From Hyposmocoma kahamanoa (lineage: Eukaryota; Arthropoda; Insecta; Lepidoptera; Cosmopterigidae): a DNA stretch of 64,000 nt. The DNA is taken from NCBI RefSeq assembly GCF_003589595.1, contig NW_020654422.1, positions 20,197,488 through 20,261,487 of the forward strand, in the 5' to 3' direction. The translations under genes and the position numbers were made by a program. Positions 57,130-64,000 of this stretch are shown here, piece after piece. The notes under the pieces were generated by a model. It was given only the letters and a program-made list of their open reading frames with translations. It was not told where the DNA came from and made no database searches. Numbering within the stretch: position 1 is the stretch's first letter; every line of letters starts with the position of its first letter.

Positions 57130-58640
57130 TAAATTACTAATCACGTTTTCGGGCCGTGTTCACCATTCCCTCGTCCACGCCGTTGCTACCCGAATGCAAC
57201 TGTACCACTTTTTTGCGGCATTAAATTCAATTATGAATTGCCTTATTTAGAACCGAGGAAAGAGAGCTCTGCTTGTTAACCTTAATCTAAGTGACTAAAT
57301 AAAGGCGTGAGTAACGACTGCTCGCTGTGTGGATTAAAATGGGGGTTTTGTATAAAAAATGGGCAATAACCGACCGAGGCCATCCCTCCGGACAAGATCC
57401 CTCGGAATTTCATTTGCAAAATTTCGCTCTGACCGAAACGCCATTATGAACTCGTATGACAGCGAAAGTGCTCTTTTAAATCGAATTTCTTAGTAAAATG
57501 TGGAATCACGCTATAATTTTCCGGCTGACAAAAGCTCTCGATGCGTCGCTAATCCTCTAATCCGGTAGACAGAATGCACGACTCTCGAGTACCCGTATTT
57601 TCTACAAGGGTATTCCATCAGGGCGCGTTCGCACCTCGGCGTTTTTATGTTTTCATAAATTTCCGTTGTGATCAATATTTTATATTCGCGGCGGCGGTCG
57701 TGAATGGGGATTTTTTTTGCAAGTTTGCGGCGCTCCCTCGGCTTTATTTATTCGGATGTGGCCCCCGCGAGATTCACCACTTATATGCGCGCCGCTCGAT
57801 ACATTTTTCACTTGAATAATGTTATCACGCTGTTCCTCGCGTCCTTTATGCACCTTTTGTTGTAGATTGTAAATAGCTCTCGGTCATAATCGAGACATAC
57901 GGGAGAAGTAGCTCTCTGCGTACGATGATATCTGCATTCCGGGAAGCGGCGTCTAGACTAGACGGGGCACGTTTTCCGCACAGACAACTTTGATAACCGC
58001 ACAGACGCAGCATGGTAGTGCTTTTAACGGGAATCTCTTTGAGAATGGGAATGGCCCATCCGTCGGGGATCCTCGCCGAGTCTCGGTACTAGGTATTTTT
58101 TCGCTTTAATGGGAGCGTAACGTCGGATTGTTTTACGTCTTGGAGATTGTCTCGTTATCCGTGACTCGCGGGCGACAAATCCAATCGCTGCGGGCCGCGG
58201 GCCGCGCTGATTGCCCCGGACACTTTATCACGGCAGGGCGGCCCACCGCTGCCGGGTGCAGGGCCGTTAACCCCGGCTTTTTACGTGATAAGTATTTTTA
58301 TTTGTTCGAAAGATCGGATAAACTCCGTGCCCGCGGATTACTTTGCCGTAACACAATCTCTAAGCTTTTACGGGCACCTGTCACGTCCTCGACCCAAATT
58401 TTCTCTGGTGATATTTTTCTACTTATATTTTTAATGACGTTTCGATGTTTTCGAAGTTATCAGTTTACCCTCGTTGATGAGTCCTTTTAGCTTCGTGGAT
58501 TTACGTTGTCTAATGAACTTTTGACGGGCAGTGGAGGTTTTTAGGTACACGTGTCGATGTTTGAAGCTTTTAAGTGAAATTCGATTAGGTTCACTTAGGC
58601 TTGCCTTTGCCCAAAAGCTCCACATATCGTAGGTCAAAGT
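57130..58640. other. Second repeat-free GC-richer block
   Basis: Like 41150-48520, this 1.5-kb tract is GC-richer than its flanks and carries none of the dispersed repeats. It has runs such as CGGGCCGCGGGCCGCGCTGA at about 58190-58210. No supported gene. Candidate conserved non-coding region. Confidence 0.4.
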
Positions 58641-59454
58641 GTTATTATGGACTCCAATATTAGACTGAGCTTAACAACTGAACAGTATACAAAAAGTTGG
58701 TAGGAACTAATGAATCTTACAGTACAAGCAAATCTTGGGTGCCCTAGTTATATATTGTTGACTACACATTGTACCTTCGAACGTACCCGTATAACCATTC
58801 TCTTTTCAAATTAAATAAGGGCGTCTTAAATGGAAAGTGTTCGTATCGCAAATTTGTAAAACGCAGTGACCGCCCGTTGCGGCCTTGTCCGGTAAAAATG
58901 ACCCACTGTGCGCATACTGTGCCGCTAATGCTATTTACTCGGACAAATAAATTATCGTCCAATATCCTTTTTATGGGATTTGTTTTACTTCCTACTGACG
59001 TTTACATTGCAGGTTTCATGGCGTGGTTAGGTAGAAAATGGCGACCCGCTCAGCTGTTTACTTGACTTGTGAAACAGAGAAGGAAGAAACATTACATTAT
59101 TATTTTTTCCGTATTTAATTAATAAATTTTGAATCAAATATTTTGGAAAAAATATATAGTGAAATTGCGGATATGCACTAATTACTACTATACGGGGTGA
59201 AAACACGATTCCTAAAAATATTCGTTGTAGAAAAAAACTTAAAAGTTACCTCGAAATTTTGCAAGAAAACAGCTGTATTCATAGGTACTTTACATACACC
59301 AATGATTTTTTTATATGAACTGAACTAAATAGAACACGTGTAGTATACAATATACATTTTTCTGATGTGTATTATTAGCACGGGAAAAATTAGAATTCGA
59401 GCTTCGACTCTTAATGTAGAACACAAGAAAAGAACTACACGTTATCAGACACAG

Positions 59455-59605
59455 TAGCATACCGTGAAGGCGCAGGTTCGAATCCAGCTGCACCGAAGGA
59501 ATTTTTCATAGTGTTCGGATCTTTGTATTAATAATTATAACAAACTAGTGGTGTAATTTCATAATAAAATAATTTAATGTCATGGTAGCAAAGCAACATG
59601 ATATT
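59455..59605 (+). mobile_element. tRNA-derived SINE, type 4, copy 3 (5'-truncated)
   Basis: It starts in the B box region (GCAGGTTCGAATCCAGCTG) and continues CACCGAAGGAATTTTTCATA and AATAATTATAACAAACTAGT to TTTAATGTCATGG. The A box half is missing. Confidence 0.7.
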
Positions 59606-59709
59606 TATTTATTGAGATTTTTTTTCTGAAATAACTCCACTAGGTTTAGCACCAGCGGCGACGAATGCCGAAAGCACCAGTACAAGTACAAATATCTATA
59701 ACAAAAATA

Positions 59710-59785
59710 ACTGGACCCGTAGCTCAGTTGGTAAGAGCGCAGCATAGACGAGTTCAATTAAAATTCCATTGGGTCGATTCATAAT
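59710..59785 (+). repeat. tRNA-like head with broken B box
   Basis: GGACCCGTAGCTCAGTTGGT with A box at 59720-59731 looks like a real tRNA 5' half, but the expected anticodon stem is lost. The B box region (TTGGGTCGATTC) is imperfect. Probably a SINE remnant or tRNA pseudogene. Confidence 0.45.
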
Positions 59786-60872
59786 TATAACGTGATATTT
59801 AATATTCTTAATAATAGAAAAAAACTATTTTAACTTATCTGATTAAAGGTAGGAAATTCCATCCAGGCCAGCACCTTTGGTAATTGTGCTCAAGAGGGTC
59901 GCATCGTTTCTCCGTTGGATGGCTAAGTTTATTCTCTGGCGGAAGTAGCTGCCACCTCTGGTCTTTAACGAGGCGAACTGAAGGCATCTTAGCGAGGTGT
60001 TTCAGACGCCACCAGGGAATTGGGGATTCTATCTCAAACAGCACAAAGCAGTCACTTTTGTTGAGTTAGCGTATTTGTGTATTTTCAGGTTTTCGGTTAC
60101 TTTGGTGGCGAAACTCATGTCACCTATGCTTCCGTGGATATGGGAAGGAGCCTCGTGTCCACAAAGAGCCATTAAATTCAAACACTTCAAAATCGCTTTT
60201 GGCGGTGTGTGCGACTGGAACCTACCGTTATCTTCGTCTTTTGACAAAGCGAAGCCGAACGGGTCAAGCCCGAAATTAACCCCCAACCCAAACTAACCCT
60301 AATGTTGCGAAGATCAATTTTCAAAGCTGCACTCCAACGACAAAACTCTGTCGTGCGACAATTTTCGCCGGCCGCAAATTACGTCTTTGAACACGAAGTA
60401 GAGCGGAAATAGGCGAAGTCGCTTCGTTAGTCGACCGAATTGGGGCTATTGTAGTGCGCTTTAATCGACTCGGACAATGGTCGGTGATGCGACGTAATTG
60501 TCGCTAAATAGTCGTTGGTGAATGGGCGACTGAAATCGCTTGATTTTAATTGTCTGGGAAGTGCTGAGTGGGCGTGCTCGTATGCAATTTTGGAATCCGT
60601 TTTGTTTTTAATGAAAACCCATTACATACGGGGTAATTTAGTACACAAGGATCTGATGAAAGAAATATTTTTCCATAAGAAGTTACGATGTTTTAACTGT
60701 ATGTTTTCTTTGTTCTAATAATAATAATTAAGTGCCAGACAACCACTAGCTGATTGGTTGCGATCAGACTAGAGCATTTCCTGCACTATGAGTATCTCAG
60801 AGCAAACTACCCAGAACACTTAGACCAGAAACGATTTCGAAAAATTATTTTCCAAAATTGGTCTTACCGGGT

Positions 60873-61160
60873 CATTGACTTACAAATAAATGGACGACGG
60901 GTCTAATATAAAAATCACGAAAAAAATGTCCCAAGTGAACCTATTTAAACGTAGTGACATGTAAAGGTCATATTCCTAGAGCTAAAACGTTGAACTTAAA
61001 TTGTAATGTCATCGCAGTACTGTCTAATTTTGCTTGCTTCGCTGTCAGTCGAACAAACGAAGACTAAAGCGTGAATGACGCTCTGTATACGATTTTAACG
61101 CCCTATAAGTTCGAACACTTTTTAGCGCGGACCCGACGTCCATATAATTGTAAGTCAATG
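60873..61160 (-). mobile_element. hAT-like MITE family M1, copy 4
   Basis: A 288-bp element in reverse orientation, ends CATTGACTTACAAATAAATG and AATTGTAAGTCAATG, perfect 8-bp duplication TACCGGGT (60865-60872, 61161-61168). Confidence 0.92.
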
Positions 61161-62540
61161 TACCGGGTACTCAAAACTGGAGTCATGCAATGCACAATGC
61201 GGCATTAGCATTCGGCCCTCGAAGTGTATTTTTAATGTTATACGGCGATTTTGTTCTGAATATTCCATGTTATTAAGGTTATATGATTGTTTTTTTTCTT
61301 AATATTCCATGTTATGTGAAGGTTTTGTTCTTGATGTTCCATGTTATTTATGTTATATGTTTGTTTTTTCTTCTTTTATAAATCTACCGATGTTGAAACA
61401 GTTTGATATCGACCTGTTTCAGATGTTTTACATCGAAATTTGATATCCAAAATTTAATTTACCCTATCAAGGTTTTTAAAACTGATTACTGTCGTCCAAA
61501 TGAGCGCCCTGCATCCGACTGTCGAATAAAATTTCGTTGACGATCGCTTTTTATTTGTCGTAATTTTCGAACGATGAATTTAACGCACGCGTTAATTTAC
61601 GATGGGGTTTATTTTATCATCACCGTAGAGCATTCATTGAAATTGCGGGTTAACGTTATTTGTTTATGTAAATTGGTTTATATATTATTACTAAATCACC
61701 TCACAATATGTAAACTGTTACTGTTTAAACTGAATATTTGATGGCGTGTCAATAACGTAAGAGCTAAAGCCAAGATGTTATGACTAATTGCATTTAAAAG
61801 CATGTAAAACTAATTACATGCTCCAAAGTATCTTTGGAATGGCGTCAAAAATTTACAACAATTTACCGAAAGTACTGAGGTCTGAAAAAACCTTATATTA
61901 TATAAAAAAAAAACAATTAAACAACTTATAGACTATAGTCCGTCTGTTTAGGTACTTAAATAAATGTAAACAATCTTGAGATGTCTATTTAATGAAATAT
62001 ACATTTATAAAATTAATAAGTGTGACAATGCAATAAATAAATAAATAAATAAATAAAATGATTTTCCCTTACCTTCAAATACAAAATACAAATACTAAGT
62101 ATTGCATATGAAATTGCATGCCTATTTTTATACCTATTGATTTGTAAAGCATGTGTTTCAATAAAAAGATTGATTACAAGATTGTTTACATTTAGTTAAG
62201 TACCTAAACAAATGGACTATAATAACATTTACTATACAGTTGCCGAATTTTGAAATGACAAATCCCTAACTTCAATGTCAGATTTTTTACATTTATATAT
62301 CTCTTTTGATGTTACTACTTTTATTATTTTGACACTTAATTCTATTTGTATAGAAATTATTTTAAAATAGACCAATATAATTATCATTGCGTCTGAATTG
62401 CTGACCGACTTATTAAATCCTTGTGTGTACGCCTAAGCTATATTAGAAAAAATAACATGTTATATTACGTATTAATACGTTTGTATGACTAATTTTTGGA
62501 CACAATGAAACGGAAAAATGTGTTTTCACAATTTTGATTT

Positions 62541-63111
62541 TTTATAATATCAAGTGTCGGGACGAACAAGTCGAGCGCCTGATGGTAAGCTACACGCCTG
62601 TCCATAACAGTTACAGTGCCACTCAGAGCTTTAAATCGCAAAGAACTGAGGGGCACTACCACTGCGTCCGTCATCCTGAGACATAAGTTGATAAGTCCCA
62701 TGTGCCTGTAATTTCACCAGCACCCTTACCCTTTCAACTAGGAACACAGTAACGCTGACATTACCCTGACACTACCCTGGACGAACTTTTTCACACATTG
62801 ACTTACAAATAAATGGACGACGGGTGTAATACAAAAACCACGAAAAAAATGTCCCAAGTCAACCTATTTAAACGTAGTGACATGTAAAGGAATATGAAAA
62901 AGCTAAAACGTTGAATTTCAATTGTAATGTCATCGCAGTACTGTCTAATTTTGCTTGCTTCGCTGTCAGTCGAACAAACGAAGACTAAAGCGTGAATGAC
63001 GCTCTGTATACGATTTTAACGCCCTATAAGTTCGGACACTTTTTAGCGCGGACCCGACGTCCATATAATTGTAAGTCAATGTTTTCACAAGAAACTCTAC
63101 TGCTACCAAAT
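62541..63111 (+). repeat. Dispersed repeat D split by a MITE
   Basis: Repeat D runs 62541-62795 (TTTATAATATCAAGTGTCGG to GGACGAACTTTTTCACA) and resumes at 63082-63111 (TTTTCACAAGAAACTCTACT). The MITE in between duplicated TTTTCACA from the repeat. Confidence 0.8.
62796..63081 (-). mobile_element. hAT-like MITE family M1, copy 5, nested in repeat D
   Basis: 286 bp, same ends as copy 4, perfect 8-bp duplication TTTTCACA (62788-62795, 63082-63089). Inserted near the right end of a repeat D copy, so it is younger than that copy. Confidence 0.93.
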
Positions 63112-63303
63112 TATAATAATAAATTAATTATGTTTAGGGTTATGATTAAGATTACCTATAAATAATTTTGTCAGTTTGTGTTTTCATCTGCGGCTTACCG
63201 TATATATACCAAAATGTATTGTTTATTTAATTAAAATTGTATTTATTTGTAAGAGTGAAGCTAACAAGCTTTATTTCTCTAAGACAACTTTTTATGGTAT
63301 ATA

Positions 63304-63833
63304 GTGACGAAATAAACAAGTGAGTCTGATGGTAAGCGACACGCCTGTCCTGTGCCACTCAGAGCTTTAAATCACAAAGATCTGAGGGCCACTGCCACTG
63401 CGCCCGTCACCCTGAGATATAAGTTGACAAGTCCCATGTTCCTGTAATTTCACCAGCACGGTTACCCTTCCAAACCGAAACGTAGTCATGCTCACATTGG
63501 AAATGAAACTATTTTTCGCGTATATTTGTTTTTTCAAACAAACCGACGTTTCGGGCCGTTTACAGGTCCCATGGTCACGGTCAACTGAGGTGGTACAATC
63601 ATCAATCAGTTATGTCTAATATTAATGCAACCCACCCCTATTTTGAACTATAGTTACAAAAGTCATTACTTGAATACCTTATTTTTAAAATTTCAGTATT
63701 ATTATGAATTATTATCAAAATAAATGAAATTAGAATAAATTATACTCACATTACTGCTTGGCTGCAGAAATAGGTAAGGTGCCAGTACTTCCCTGGACGA
63801 ACCCTTCCACAAGGAGCTACAATGTTACTAAAA
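63304..63833 (+). repeat. Dispersed repeat D split by repeat G
   Basis: Repeat D runs 63304-63498 up to GCTCACATT and resumes at 63745 with CTCACATTACTGCTTGGCTG, ending near CACAAGGAGCTACAATG. The interruption is repeat G. Confidence 0.75.
63499..63744 (+). mobile_element. Repeat G insertion, copy 3, nested in repeat D
   Basis: 246 bp, starting GGAAATGAAACTATTTTTCG and ending AGAATAAATTATA, flanked by CTCACATT on both sides (63491-63498, 63745-63752). The duplication shows that repeat G is a mobile element. Without matching inverted ends here, its class is unclear. Confidence 0.75.
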
Positions 63834-63931
63834 TAATTGTAGCCCATGTTGCGCCAGACTTACAGAAAAGGAGTGGTATGTCGTGTGGGAAGCCTTCTTT
63901 CGTACTTGGGTGCTAAATTCAGTTCATTTTT

Positions 63932-64000
63932 AACCGACTTCATAAAGGAGGAGGTTCCTAATTCGTATGTGTTTTTGTACGTATGTTACGCGATAACACA
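63932..64000 (-). repeat. Dispersed repeat R, reverse copy running off the end
   Basis: TAACCGACTTCATAAAGGAG, then GAGGTTCCTAATTCGTATG and GTATGTTACGCGATAACAC. Cut by the window end. Confidence 0.65.

Larger units (their letters stand above)
58641..64000. other. Repeat-rich right end of window
   Basis: No supported gene. 59800-60560 has moderate GC and short overlapping open frames of unknown nature. 61170-62480 is AT-rich with a TAAA tetranucleotide run at about 62033-62058. The rest is covered by the repeats listed. Confidence 0.5.

Noticed and set aside
58128..58490. 120-residue plus-strand open frame
   Set aside because: Non-ATG start, no known motif, in a GC-rich island where stop codons are rarer.
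59710..59785. Possible functional tRNA gene
   Set aside because: The 5' half looks like a tRNA, but the 3' half is broken and no cloverleaf can be drawn.

Overview
This is a stretch of insect nuclear genome, most likely from a moth or butterfly. Genes are split by GT-AG introns, the intergenic DNA is AT-rich, and small dispersed elements are dense (tRNA-headed SINEs, MITEs with terminal inverted repeats, and repeats that look lepidopteran). The encoded proteins are close to fly orthologues. Nothing prokaryotic is present.

Two large protein-coding genes lie tail to tail. On the + strand, ten exons (833-14771) encode all but the N-terminus of a Golgi polypeptide N-acetylgalactosaminyltransferase of the GALNT10/Pgant6 type: glycosyltransferase A domain, Gal/GalNAc-T motif and ricin-B lectin domain. 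The upstream exons (cytoplasmic tail, membrane anchor, stem) were not found and probably lie left of the window. On the - strand, fourteen exons (38507 down to 25188) encode about 3,095 residues of the teneurin Ten-m: end of the intracellular domain, one transmembrane helix, a roughly 600-residue Ser/Thr-rich juxtamembrane region with a furin-like RPRR site, the conserved ectodomain start, eight EGF repeats, beta-sandwich region, NHL propeller, YD shell, Rhs-type core and the C-terminal toxin-fold-like domain. All splice phases join without a frameshift in both genes. The first Ten-m exon or exons were not found in 38508-64000, so that tract is probably a very large 5' intron.

Layout: 1-832, intron or upstream DNA of the transferase gene. 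833-14771, transferase exons, with introns full of MITEs and SINEs. 14772-22200, intergenic DNA with a degraded transposon and MITEs. 22201-25187, probable long Ten-m 3' UTR. 25188-38507, Ten-m exons with short, mostly clean introns. 38508-41149, repeat-rich. 41150-48520, a GC-richer block free of the repeat families found elsewhere, a candidate conserved regulatory block. 48530-57120, repeats again. 57130-58640, a second clean GC-richer block. 58640-64000, repeats.

The most distinctive observations are: (i) a ~290-bp MITE family with five copies, each flanked by a perfect 8-bp target duplication, which indicates a hAT-type element; (ii) a second, ~515-bp MITE family of the same kind; (iii) several nested insertions that give a relative chronology; (iv) an unusual residue in the transferase metal-binding motif; (v) the large mucin-like, potentially furin-cleaved insert in Ten-m; and (vi) two repeat-free blocks in the presumed Ten-m 5' intron. 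No undescribed molecular system is evident beyond these.
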